Part shown: positions 15,615 to 23,662 of the stretch, piece by piece | Layout: each line of letters starts with the position of its first letter | How positions within the stretch are numbered: the stretch's first letter is position 1 | Origin: Candidatus Aerophobetes bacterium Ae_b3a | Lineage (GTDB): Bacteria; Aerophobota; Aerophobia; Aerophobales; AE-B3A | NCBI GenBank assembly: GCA_005223095.1 | Contig: NJBQ01000009.1 | Location: forward strand, 1-41,357 | DNA length: 41,357 bases | Direction: 5' to 3' | Notes under the pieces: model-generated | What the model was told of the DNA's origin: nothing | Databases searched by the model: none | What the model saw: only the letters and a program-made list of their open reading frames with translations | Translations under genes and position numbers: made by a program

Positions 15615-17351
15615 ATGCTATATCCAAGGATGAATGAGTTCAGGGATGTTCTAGATCTATCCGGATTTTTTGGTTTTAAACTTGATCCTGATAAGATTGG
15701 TGAAAAAGAAAGATGGCAGGAAGGTGTTGAAGGATGCCGGGATATCGCTGTTCCTGCCAGTTGGAATGAGCAGTTTCTCGATACAAAGAATTATATGGGC
15801 CTGGCCTGGTATTTCAAAAAATTCTACTTACCTTCAGCCTGGCAAGGAAAACTCATATGGCTAAGGGTTGGCTCAGCAAATTACTATGCCAAGGTCTGGG
15901 TTAATGGAAAGTTCATAGGAGAACATGAGGGAGGGCATCTACCCTTTCAATTTGAGATTACTGATAAGGTGATAGTTGGGGGAGAGAATATGATAGCAAT
16001 TGCAGTTGAGAATGAGCTCTCTCCAACAAGGGTACCTCCGGGAAATATTCCTGCCGAGGATAAATCTTCTTCTCGAAATCAGCTATACCCGAATGTTCAC
16101 TTCGATTTCTTTCCCTATAGTGGTATCCACAGACCTGTTTATCTTTTTTCTACTCCCAGAAACTACATTGAGGATATAACTGTAGTTACTGACATTGAAA
16201 ATAAAAAAGGAATAGTTGATTACAAGATAATTAAACAAGGAGGAGACGGAGAGAGAGGTTATGTCCATTTGGTAGGTGATAAGGTAAAACTTTATAAGGA
16301 GATAGAATTTCGGGGAAATCTTGCAAAAGGAAGACTTGTTGTAGAAGATGCTTCTTTCTGGTCTCCGGAGAATCCTTATTTTTATGAGCTAACGGTGGAG
16401 CTTTGTTCGTCCAAGGGAATAATTGATAGATATTCCCTGTCCATAGGTATCCGAACAATAGAAGTTAGAGGAAACAAGTTGCATCTCAATAAAAAAGCCA
16501 TTTTTCTTAAGGGTTTTGGAAAACATGAGGATTTTCCCATCATTGGTCGGGGACTAAACCATGCCTTGATTATTAAAGACTTTTCTTTAATGAAATGGAT
16601 AGGAGCCAATTCTTTCAGAACCTCTCATTATCCTTACTCAGAGGAAATGATGGATATAGCAGATAAAGAGGGGTTTCTCATCATTGACGAGATTCCTGCG
16701 GTGGGCCTTTTCTTTGGAAAAGGCACCGAGAGAAGACTCACCCTCTGTAAACAATACCTTAATGAGCTCATCAGCCGGGATAAAAATCATCCCAGTGTTA
16801 TTATCTGGTCTGTAGCCAACGAGCCGCATTCAACGAAACCGGAAGCTAAACACTTTTTTAAAGAACTATATCAACATGCTAAGAATCTCGATTCCTCCAG
16901 GCCAGTAACCTTAGTTTCCATGCTCGGACTAAAGGAACAGTCCCTTGAATACTTTGATTTGATCTGTTTGAATAGATACTATGGTTGGTATAGCGAACCC
17001 GGACAGCTCGACTTAGCCTGTCATAAATTGGATCAGGAACTGGAAGAGCTACACAAGATTCACAGGAAACCAATCATTTTGACTGAGTTTGGAGCCGGAG
17101 CTATAGCCGGTCTTCATGCTCATCCACCGGAGCTGTTCACCGAAGAATATCAAGCTGAACTCATTAAAAGGTACTGCGAGGTTGTTGAATCCAAGCCCTA
17201 TATGGCAGGTGAGCATATATGGTGTTTTGCTGATTTCAAAACAGCTCAGCATTCTCGTCGGGCTATTCTGAATCGAAAAGGTGTTTTCACCAGAACACGG
17301 GAACCGAAGTTGGCTGCCCATCTTCTCAAAAGAATATGGGCAGGGAGTTAG
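15615..17351 (+). CDS. uidA: Beta-glucuronidase (glycoside hydrolase family 2)
   Basis: At 578 residues it aligns end to end with E. coli UidA (603). Examples are DIAVPASWNEQF, GKVWVNG-like YAKVWVNGKF, TGFGRHED-like KGFGKHEDFP, IGANSFRTSHYPY and the C-terminal GVFTRTREPK. The general acid/base is Glu403 in WSVANEP and the nucleophile Glu491 in LTEFG. The N-x-K pair that binds the glucuronate carboxylate in true glucuronidases is retained (N553-R-K555). There is no signal peptide, so it acts in the cytoplasm on imported glucuronides. The sugar-binding, immunoglobulin-like and TIM-barrel domains are all complete. It is separated by 176 bases from gdhA and followed by a peptidase gene. Confidence 0.93.
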   Translation: MLYPRMNEFRDVLDLSGFFGFKLDPDKIGEKERWQEGVEGCRDIAVPASWNEQFLDTKNYMGLAWYFKKFYLPSAWQGKLIWLRVGSANYYAKVWVNGKFIGEHEGGHLPFQFEITDKVIVGGENMIAIAVENELSPTRVPPGNIPAEDKSSSRNQLYPNVHFDFFPYSGIHRPVYLFSTPRNYIEDITVVTDIENKKGIVDYKIIKQGGDGERGYVHLVGDKVKLYKEIEFRGNLAKGRLVVEDASFWSPENPYFYELTVELCSSKGIIDRYSLSIGIRTIEVRGNKLHLNKKAIFLKGFGKHEDFPIIGRGLNHALIIKDFSLMKWIGANSFRTSHYPYSEEMMDIADKEGFLIIDEIPAVGLFFGKGTERRLTLCKQYLNELISRDKNHPSVIIWSVANEPHSTKPEAKHFFKELYQHAKNLDSSRPVTLVSMLGLKEQSLEYFDLICLNRYYGWYSEPGQLDLACHKLDQELEELHKIHRKPIILTEFGAGAIAGLHAHPPELFTEEYQAELIKRYCEVVESKPYMAGEHIWCFADFKTAQHSRRAILNRKGVFTRTREPKLAAHLLKRIWAGS

Positions 17352-17353
17352 TA

Positions 17354-17381
17354 GATACCCACGACTTTAATCGCGGGTATC
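17354..17381 (+). terminator. Hairpin between uidA and the peptidase gene
   Basis: GATACCCACGA and TCGCGGGTATC pair at 10 of 11 positions around CTTTAA, three bases after the uidA stop. No U-run follows, so this is a weak terminator or mRNA-end stabiliser. Confidence 0.5.
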
Positions 17382-17412
17382 TAGAATCTCTGGAAGGGGG
17401 AGAGGAAATATC

Positions 17413-18201
17413 ATGAAAGTCTATATAATGACTGATTTAGAAGGAGTAGCAGGAGTGTTTGATTTTGAAAGCCAGGCCTATCCAAACGGTAGATATTATG
17501 AGGAATCCAGAAGTCTTTTGACTCAGGAAGTTAATGCAGCTATAGAAGGCTCACTTTTAGCGGGAGCAGAGGAAATCTTAGTTATTGATGGGCATGGCTA
17601 TGGTGGTATAAAGTATGAAGAGCTCCATTCAAAAGCAAAGGTCTTCTTAGGTAAGCCTGTCCCTAAGCCTTTTTGTTTTTTAGATGAGAGCTTTGCAGCT
17701 GTTTTCCTTATAGGTCATCATGCAATGTCTGGCGTTGAAGATGGAAACCTTAACCATACCTATTGCCCTACATCTATTGCCAATATGTGGTTAAATGGAA
17801 AAAAGATAGGAGAAATCGGAATTCTCATCATTCTAGCTGGTTGTTTCAATGTACCAGTGTTATTGATAACCGGAGATAGAGCTGCCTGCGAGGAGGCCAG
17901 AAGCTATATTCCCAATATAGAGGTAGCTATAGTTAAGGAAGGAATAAATCGAACCGCTGCTATTTGTCTTTCCAAAGAATCCTCAAGAGGCCTGATTGCC
18001 GAAAAAGCGAAAAAGGCTCTTCAAAGAAAGAACGAAATCGAACCTTATTACTTAAAAGGCCCTTTTGAGTTGGTTACTGAGTATACCTCTTCGGCTCTCG
18101 CTTGGGCTGCATATCAAAGATACGGAGTAGAAAAAGTAGATTCCAAAACGACAAAGATTAAAGCTGATAACATCTTGGATTTAGCAAAAAAGAAGCAATA
18201 G
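17413..18201 (+). CDS. M55 family metallopeptidase, D-aminopeptidase DppA-like
   Basis: The 262-residue protein keeps all DppA zinc and catalytic positions: Asp8 and Glu10 in MTDLEGVAGV, His61 in DGHGYGG, His103 in GHHAMSG, His115 in NHTY and Glu134 in GEIG. The Bacillus subtilis enzyme is a cytoplasmic decamer that frees D-amino acids from short peptides. AAGGGGGAGAGG precedes the ATG. It follows uidA, perhaps in one transcript. A link to cell-wall peptide or D-amino-acid recycling is the family inference. Confidence 0.9.
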   Translation: MKVYIMTDLEGVAGVFDFESQAYPNGRYYEESRSLLTQEVNAAIEGSLLAGAEEILVIDGHGYGGIKYEELHSKAKVFLGKPVPKPFCFLDESFAAVFLIGHHAMSGVEDGNLNHTYCPTSIANMWLNGKKIGEIGILIILAGCFNVPVLLITGDRAACEEARSYIPNIEVAIVKEGINRTAAICLSKESSRGLIAEKAKKALQRKNEIEPYYLKGPFELVTEYTSSALAWAAYQRYGVEKVDSKTTKIKADNILDLAKKKQ

Positions 18202-18264
18202 AGAGCATGAAGTAGTTTCGTGATGAAGTAGACCCAAAATTTACATATTACACCAAGATACTGT

Positions 18265-18284
18265 ACACCTTACTGGTGAGGTGT
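18265..18284 (+). terminator. Short stem-loop after the peptidase gene
   Basis: ACACCTTAC and GTGAGGTGT pair over nine positions with one wobble and are followed by TTAT. This could be a weak terminator. Confidence 0.35.
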
Positions 18285-18374
18285 TTATCGACAATTACGA
18301 TTTGGTTAAACCACAAAACTTTCCGACTAAATTTATTAGTACTGAGTCACTAATCATTGAAAGCGAGGGGATAT

Positions 18375-19718
18375 ATGAACCGATTAAAAGTAGGATTTAT
18401 TAGTTTGGGCGGATCAAACTTTGATACAGAATGTGCAAAATTAATTTTGGCTGAGTCTATAAGGAAAATAAAGACCATAGATAATGTTGAAATTATTCCC
18501 ATAGAGAAATTAGTCACTAATCTAGAGGAGGTAAATGAGGCAATAGTCAAATTTAAGAGCGTGAATGTTGATGTTTTAGTTGTCCAAAATGGCACGTTTG
18601 CTTGGGGAGGATTGATAGTGAACATTGCTCAGGAATTCAATGTTCCTATACTTCTTTGGGCCGTCCCGGAGCCATCCTTTGAAGGAGGCAAACCAAAACT
18701 AAACTCACTATGTGGAGTTAATTTAAATTCAAGTATTCTGACAAAGATGGGGAGAGAGATCAAGTTCATTTATGCTGAGTCTACCGAGGAAGAATTTCTC
18801 AAATCGATGAGTCGGTTTCTAAGGGTGGTAGAAACCATAAATCTTCTCAAGAAGACACGGGTAGGTTTAGTGGGATATAGAGTTCCAGGATTTTATAATG
18901 TGGTTTTCGATGAGTTGGCTTTAAGAAAAGTTTTTGGCATTGAAATCCATCATATTGATATAGCAGAAGTCTTTGCTAGGGCAGAGAAGGTTTCTAATAA
19001 AGAAATTAACTTGACTATAAAGGAGATTATAGAAAACTACGATGATATTACAGGAATTCCTAAAGTAAAACTAGAAAAGTTTGCTAAACTCTATCTTATT
19101 TTTAGAGAAATTATAGAAGAATATGCACTAAATGGCTTAGCAGTTAAGTGTTGGCCAGAGTTTATTAGTCTTTATGGGCTAGCAGCATGCTCCACTCTTT
19201 CCAAACTTACTAATGGTGGTTTTCCAACAAGCTGTGAGGCAGATGTAGAGGGAGCAGCAACTATGCTTATCCAAAAATATCTAACAGGAAAACCACCCTT
19301 TTTTGCAGATTTGATCTCTATAGATAAGGCAGAGAATACGGCTCTCCTATGGCATTGTGGTTCAGCCCCTTTTTCTTTAGCAGCTGATGATGCGAAAATA
19401 ATTTTGTCTGAGGGTATCGCCAGAGGTACAGGCCTGAATTCACGGTTTCCACTTAAGGAAGGAGCAGTAACTATTGCCAGGCTTGGAAATATAAGAAATA
19501 AGTATAGGATGTTTATTACCCAAGGCAAGGCAATCAAGACAGAGACTAATCTAGATGGGAATTCACAGGAAGTAAAACTGGAAAGTAAAGTTGAAGATGT
19601 TTTAAATACTATTATTTACGGAGGTTTCGAGCACCATTTCTCAGTAATTTACCAGGATATTCAGGAAGAACTTATAGAGTTATGTAAACTCTTAAAAATT
19701 GAGGTAGTTATAGTGTAA
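18375..19718 (+). CDS. L-fucose/L-arabinose isomerase-like protein
   Basis: The product is 447 residues from ATG 18375, which follows a GCGAGGGG site. The longer frame from TTG 18357 has no such site. The pattern matches the FucI/AraA-like superfamily: an N-terminal Rossmann-like half with VVQNGTFAWGG, a middle domain with VGLVGYRVPGFYN, and the C-terminal segments CWPEFISLYG, SCEADVEGAATM and LLWHCGSAPFSL. These carry candidate metal-binding Glu, Asp and His. The superfamily interconverts aldoses and ketoses, but many members are uncharacterised. It stands 174 bases after the peptidase gene and before a broken aldolase gene. Confidence 0.85.
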   Translation: MNRLKVGFISLGGSNFDTECAKLILAESIRKIKTIDNVEIIPIEKLVTNLEEVNEAIVKFKSVNVDVLVVQNGTFAWGGLIVNIAQEFNVPILLWAVPEPSFEGGKPKLNSLCGVNLNSSILTKMGREIKFIYAESTEEEFLKSMSRFLRVVETINLLKKTRVGLVGYRVPGFYNVVFDELALRKVFGIEIHHIDIAEVFARAEKVSNKEINLTIKEIIENYDDITGIPKVKLEKFAKLYLIFREIIEEYALNGLAVKCWPEFISLYGLAACSTLSKLTNGGFPTSCEADVEGAATMLIQKYLTGKPPFFADLISIDKAENTALLWHCGSAPFSLAADDAKIILSEGIARGTGLNSRFPLKEGAVTIARLGNIRNKYRMFITQGKAIKTETNLDGNSQEVKLESKVEDVLNTIIYGGFEHHFSVIYQDIQEELIELCKLLKIEVVIV

Positions 19719-19777
19719 GTCTAAAGTCTCCAGTATGGGCTTGGGACATTACTATTCTGTTAAAAAGGAGAAGCACA

Positions 19778-19867
19778 ATGTTTTTAGAACCAAAAGGAAT
19801 TATACCTGCAATGGTAACACCGTTTGATGGTAAAGACCGAGTCAACGAAGCTGTACTGCGAAAGCTC
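19778..19867 (+). pseudogene. N-terminal stub of a dihydrodipicolinate synthase-family aldolase
   Basis: An intact AAGGAG and ATG start a frame reading FLEPKGIIPAMVTPFDGKD, the family's N-terminus (IxPAMVTPFDxxG). Homology stops near residue 30. From there the frame continues as a transposase C-terminus. The TIM barrel and Schiff-base lysine are missing. The family includes keto-deoxy-sugar-acid aldolases, which would fit the neighbourhood. The gene was broken by an IS200-type event. Confidence 0.75.
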
Positions 19868-20002
19868 TGGGCACGCGGATACTATATTGGAATATCAGGA
19901 GATAAAGTCACCGCAGATGAGATCAAAAAATATATAAGATATTACCAGCACCACACAGAGCAGTTAGAGCTCTGTGCTAAGGAAACGAAAGAACCCCACT
20001 AA
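19862..20002 (+). pseudogene. IS200/IS605 TnpA (Y1 transposase) C-terminal remnant
   Basis: Residues after the aldolase stub read KLWARGYYIGISGDKVTAD and continue EIKKYIRYYQ. This is the conserved end of TnpA proteins (W-A-R-G-Y-F-V...G...I-x-x-Y-I). The catalytic tyrosine and HUH motif are gone. It is fused in frame to the aldolase stub and ends at TAA 20000-20002, four bases from the element's end hairpin. Confidence 0.7.
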
Positions 20003-20003
20003 T

Positions 20004-20029
20004 AAGCCACCACCCTTGGGTGGTGGCTT
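20004..20029. repeat. Subterminal hairpin of the IS200-type remnant
   Basis: AAGCCACCACCC and GGGTGGTGGCTT form a perfect 12-base stem with a TT loop. This is the imperfect-end hairpin type that Y1 transposases recognise, placed directly after the tnpA stop. Confidence 0.75.
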
Positions 20030-20036
20030 GGTGACC

Positions 20037-20339
20037 ACTCTCTACGGTGCAAGTTACTTTATGATGGCTATTAATACAGAAAACTTCGCAGGAAGTGAGC
20101 AATTCAAACTCAAAGTCCATCGTTTAATTAGAGACTGTAAATCTTGTGTTCCTGTGGAAGGGTTTAAGCAAGTTCTGTTACCAGGAGAAATCGAATTTAA
20201 AGAAGCTCAAGAAAGAAAGAAAAAAGGTATTCCCGTAGAAGAGAAGCAATGGGAAGATATGGTAGAGATCTTGAAATCAAATGGAATAAAACTAAATTTC
20301 CGAAAAAATATTTTATCTTTATCTGGAGCACGTTTTTAA
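20037..20339 (+). pseudogene. C-terminal remnant of a malate/L-lactate dehydrogenase (Ldh_2 family)
   Basis: About 100 codons open after the IS hairpin read GASYFMMAINTENFAG, then KVHRLIRDCKSCVP, VEGFKQVLLPGE and EKQWEDMVEIL. This is the end of the Ldh_2 family (malate, ureidoglycolate and sulfolactate dehydrogenases). The NAD-binding and catalytic parts are missing. An apparent frame from 19974 overlaps it but crosses the IS end, so it is no genuine start. Confidence 0.75.
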
Positions 20340-20373
20340 TTTAGAATGAAATACTAAAGAAAGAAGGATTTAG

Positions 20374-20958
20374 GTGGGTAGATTGGAAGGCAAGGGTGTG
20401 GCCATGTTGGTCGCTCACGAGTTCGAAGATATTGAGGTTCTTTATCCATTACTACGACTGAGTGAAGAAGAAGCAAAAATCATCTTGGCTACTTTAGAAA
20501 CTGGTTTTCATCCCCGACCAGTTTTTCCAGGTAAACCTATTACTGGCCGATTTGGTTCCGTAATTCCTCCTATTGTAATGGAAGAGGGAGGGAGATTTAT
20601 ACACGTCACTATTGATAAGTTAAATGTCGATGAGGTTGATTGTATTATTATCCCTAGCGGATTCGCACCGGATCGCTTGCGGATTGACGAAAAAACTCTT
20701 AATATTGTCGGGGCGGCTCATGAACAGAAAAACATAATCGCCGCCATCTGTCATGGACCACAAGTTCTAATTTCAGCTAGGATAGTAAAAGGGAAAAGGG
20801 CTACCGGTTATGCTGCTGTAAAAGATGATCTGATCAATGCAGGTGCAGATTTTCACGATATTCCTGCTATTCGTGATGATAATATTATTACCGGCAGGGT
20901 CCCGGATGATCTTCCTGAGTTCTGTCAGGAAATCATAAAGGCTCTCTCAGAGAGCTAG
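20374..20958 (+). CDS. DJ-1/PfpI-family protein (type 1 glutamine amidotransferase-like)
   Basis: The 194-residue protein starts at GTG 20374 after AAGGA. The nucleophile elbow AAICHGPQVL places the catalytic Cys at 126 with His127 beside it, and VAHEFEDIEVLYPL near 13-26 supplies the conserved Glu. The family covers intracellular proteases, chaperones and glyoxalase/deglycase-like enzymes. The exact activity cannot be read. It follows the broken Ldh_2 remnant by 34 bases and might once have been in its operon. Confidence 0.87.
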   Translation: MGRLEGKGVAMLVAHEFEDIEVLYPLLRLSEEEAKIILATLETGFHPRPVFPGKPITGRFGSVIPPIVMEEGGRFIHVTIDKLNVDEVDCIIIPSGFAPDRLRIDEKTLNIVGAAHEQKNIIAAICHGPQVLISARIVKGKRATGYAAVKDDLINAGADFHDIPAIRDDNIITGRVPDDLPEFCQEIIKALSES

Positions 20959-21256
20959 CTCCTTTTCAAAATGCTTATACTGGCGACATTTCTCATCTTT
21001 CTGGTTCCCAGGCACCTGGTAAAGAGAGGAATTTGGCAAAGTTTGTAGGAGAAATATGGCTTCTGCAGAAGCAAGGTTCTTCTAGATAAGGTCATATGAT
21101 CTCATCTAGAAAGATCGGTTTTATTTATCTTTCGAGGTGGTTTAAAGATCATGATAGCGTTGCTTCCCGCTATTTACAAGTGAAGGAGTTGGTTTTTACT
21201 TAAATTCTTGTTAAAGTCCAGTATCAGTTCATAAATTAAAAGCTGAGGAGTGAAAG
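20959..21256. other. Intergenic region with an unidentified gene tail and a palindrome
   Basis: From about 20973 a 42-codon open stretch on the + strand with no start reads NAYTGDISHLSGSQAPGKE and ends at a TAA near 21090. It looks like a coding remnant, but I do not recognise it. The 32-base dyad at 21080-21111 overlaps its end. Confidence 0.35.
21080..21111. promoter_or_regulatory. 32-base near-perfect palindrome
   Basis: TTCTAGAT and ATCTAGAA form the outer arms around a centre of CATATG. Of the 16 symmetric pairs, 14 are Watson-Crick and one is G-T. It is followed by T-rich sequence (GGTTTTATTTATC) and could be a terminator or a dimer-binding operator for iolB 146 bases downstream. Confidence 0.5.
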
Positions 21257-22039
21257 ATGAATCTACTAGAAAAGTACACTCAAAAAGAAGGTTATGCTGA
21301 AATTATCGCTGAGAGTGATAAGAGGATGAAACATATTGAGTTCGGAATACTAAGGTTAAAAGAGGAAGCTACTTTTAAAGAGGAGATCAACGACAAAGAG
21401 GTAGTCCTCATTATCCTCAGCGGTAAGTGTTCAGTGAAGGGGAGGGATTTTGAATTTAAAGATATTGGTGAGAGGTTAAATGTGTTTGCTGGCAAGCCTT
21501 ATTCGGTATATCTACCCTGCCATACATTTTACGAGGTAACAGGAGGAAAAGGAACGGTAGAAATAGCTATATGTAAAGCTTCTTCAGATGTTGGAGGGGA
21601 GGTTGAATTGATCACTCCAGATAAGGTAGTGCATAAATCTCTGGGGCGGTTAAATTGGACAAGAGATGCCTATTTCATTATTGATTCCAGGATAAAGGCG
21701 AAGAATTTATTTATTGGGGAGACAATGCTTCCTTCTGGTAACTGGACCTTTCCACCTCATCGCCATGATTTTGATAATTCACCTGAAGAAGCAAATATGG
21801 AAGAAATTTATTTCTTTCGAACAAAACCTTCCCAAGGGTTTGGAATGCAAAAGATCTATACCGATGACGGCTCAATTGACGAAACTTATACAATAGGGAA
21901 TAATGATGTTACTCTACTTCCTAAGGGTTACCATCCAGTAGTTGTTTCTCCGGGAAATTTTCTCTATATATTGTGGATCATGGCGGGAGAAAAACGTCTC
22001 TTTCTTTCTCGGCCTGATCCTCGTTATAAAAGTGTATAA
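21257..22039 (+). CDS. iolB: 5-deoxyglucuronate isomerase-like protein (IolB/KduI family)
   Basis: The 260-residue bicupin matches IolB. The C-terminal half has the metal site PPHRHD (His168, His170), Glu182/183 in MEEIYFFR, QGFGMQKIYTDD, DETYTI and the fourth ligand His226 in LPKGYHPVV. IolB turns 5-deoxyglucuronate into 2-deoxy-5-keto-gluconate in inositol breakdown, and the related KduI acts on unsaturated uronates. GAGGAG precedes the ATG. No iolC, iolD or iolE of clear type is adjacent, so its substrate here may be a uronate instead. It begins the iolB-kinase-oxidase group. Confidence 0.87.
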   Translation: MNLLEKYTQKEGYAEIIAESDKRMKHIEFGILRLKEEATFKEEINDKEVVLIILSGKCSVKGRDFEFKDIGERLNVFAGKPYSVYLPCHTFYEVTGGKGTVEIAICKASSDVGGEVELITPDKVVHKSLGRLNWTRDAYFIIDSRIKAKNLFIGETMLPSGNWTFPPHRHDFDNSPEEANMEEIYFFRTKPSQGFGMQKIYTDDGSIDETYTIGNNDVTLLPKGYHPVVVSPGNFLYILWIMAGEKRLFLSRPDPRYKSV

Positions 22040-22135
22040 TCCTGTCGCAATGACCAGCCTCGATTTGACCTGAATACGCGGCCTATTTATGAAAAGAACC
22101 ATTTGGGTAAACTCGATTATTAAGAAGGAATATGA

Positions 22136-23662
22136 ATGAACGGCGGGCGAACTTGTATGCTTGGTGTGGACATTGGGACAGGAGGATGTAAATCTACCCT
22201 TGTTGATGTAGATGGAAATATCCTGAGCAGTGCCTATCAAGAATATCCTACTTTTTATCCTCAACCGGGATGGGCAGAGCAAAATCCAAATGATTGGTAC
22301 AATGCCTTTCGGCAAACATTAAAACAGGCGATGTCGCAACAGAGTATTCAGGCAAAGGATATTACTTGTGTATGCATTGATGGTCCAACCCATACTATGA
22401 TTTTGTTAGACAAAGAGGATAATATTATACCACCTGTAATCTTATGGACAGATCGAAGGACTATGCCGCAAGTAGAATGGTTAAGAAAAAACTTTGGCAA
22501 AGATATTTTCAAAATCACCTATCAAGAGCCTAACATCAACTGGACGCTTCCCTATCTTCTCTGGGTAAAAGAGAATAAGCCTGAAGTATGGGAGAAATTT
22601 GATAAGCTTTTCATAACCAAGGATTACATTCGCTACAAGCTAACAGAGATTTGGGCAACAGATAGAGCGGATGCATTGGGAACTCTTATGTATGATGCTG
22701 TAAACCAGAAGTGGTCTGAAGAGATTCGTAGTGAGATTTTAGGTATTTCCCTGAACAAGCTCCCGCCAGTTTATTCTGCAACTAAAGTGATAGGAAAAGT
22801 AACCAGAAAAGCAGCTCGAGAAACAGCTCTTGCCGAGGGGACTCCGGTAATAGTGGGAAGCACTGATCAGGCAGTGGAAGCTTTTGGGAATGGAGCTATA
22901 AAGGAAGGACAGGGCATAATTAAGCTTGCCACAGCCGGCAATGTCGCCGTAGTGACGGAGAAACCGTATCCAACTCCAGGGATAATCACTTACTACCATT
23001 TACATCCTAAAAAATGGTATATGCTCAGCGCAACTACTTCCTGTGCCATATCGTACCGGTGGTTCCGTGATGCTTTATGTGAAGAAGAGGTAACTTCTGC
23101 AAAAGCATCAAATATCTCTCCCTATGAATTAATGAATACTAAAGCCGCTCTTGCTCCTATAGGATCGGAGGGGCTTATCTTTCATCCCGACCTACAAGGG
23201 GGAATTCAGAATCCCTACCTGAGGGGAGACTTTGTAGGTATTACTATGCGTCATGGAAAGGAACATTTTACCAGAGCGGTATTAGAAGGAGTCGCTTTTT
23301 CCTTAAGGGACCGCCTCGAGGTACTGCAAAGGTTAAATATTCCTATGAGGGATTTTCGGCTAATTGGTGGAGGAGCAAAAAGTTCTCTCTGGGGACAGAT
23401 TGTGTGTGATGTAATGGGAATAAGAGCCTTTAGAACTACAGCAGATGATTCTTCCTTTGGGGCAGCTCTTCTGGCAGGGGTTGGCGTAGGTATCTTTAAG
23501 AATATGGAGGAGGCAGTTAAAAGATGCGTTAAAGTTGTAGATGTCCTGAAACCAAAACCAGAAAATTATGAAAAATATACGAAAATCTTTCAGGTCTATC
23601 AAAAAATGCATAATGATTTGATGGAATCCTACAAGCTTCTTTATGAAGTTCTAAGGGAATGA
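22136..23662 (+). CDS. FGGY-family carbohydrate kinase (xylulokinase-like)
   Basis: The 508-residue ASKHA-fold kinase starts with the phosphate-1 motif CMLGVDIGTGGCKSTLVDVDG-type sequence (residues 7-26). It has NPNDWYNAFRQTL, GSTDQAVEAFGNG and the C-terminal adenosine motif LIGGGAKSSLWGQI, followed by SSFGAALLAGVG. It phosphorylates a sugar or polyol with ATP in the cytoplasm. ATG 22136 is in frame. An out-of-frame ATG lies four bases earlier. AAGAAGG serves as the RBS. The stop overlaps the following oxidase start by four bases (ATGA), showing translational coupling. The substrate is undetermined, with xylulose, a cyclitol or another ketose possible. Confidence 0.92.
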   Translation: MNGGRTCMLGVDIGTGGCKSTLVDVDGNILSSAYQEYPTFYPQPGWAEQNPNDWYNAFRQTLKQAMSQQSIQAKDITCVCIDGPTHTMILLDKEDNIIPPVILWTDRRTMPQVEWLRKNFGKDIFKITYQEPNINWTLPYLLWVKENKPEVWEKFDKLFITKDYIRYKLTEIWATDRADALGTLMYDAVNQKWSEEIRSEILGISLNKLPPVYSATKVIGKVTRKAARETALAEGTPVIVGSTDQAVEAFGNGAIKEGQGIIKLATAGNVAVVTEKPYPTPGIITYYHLHPKKWYMLSATTSCAISYRWFRDALCEEEVTSAKASNISPYELMNTKAALAPIGSEGLIFHPDLQGGIQNPYLRGDFVGITMRHGKEHFTRAVLEGVAFSLRDRLEVLQRLNIPMRDFRLIGGGAKSSLWGQIVCDVMGIRAFRTTADDSSFGAALLAGVGVGIFKNMEEAVKRCVKVVDVLKPKPENYEKYTKIFQVYQKMHNDLMESYKLLYEVLRE

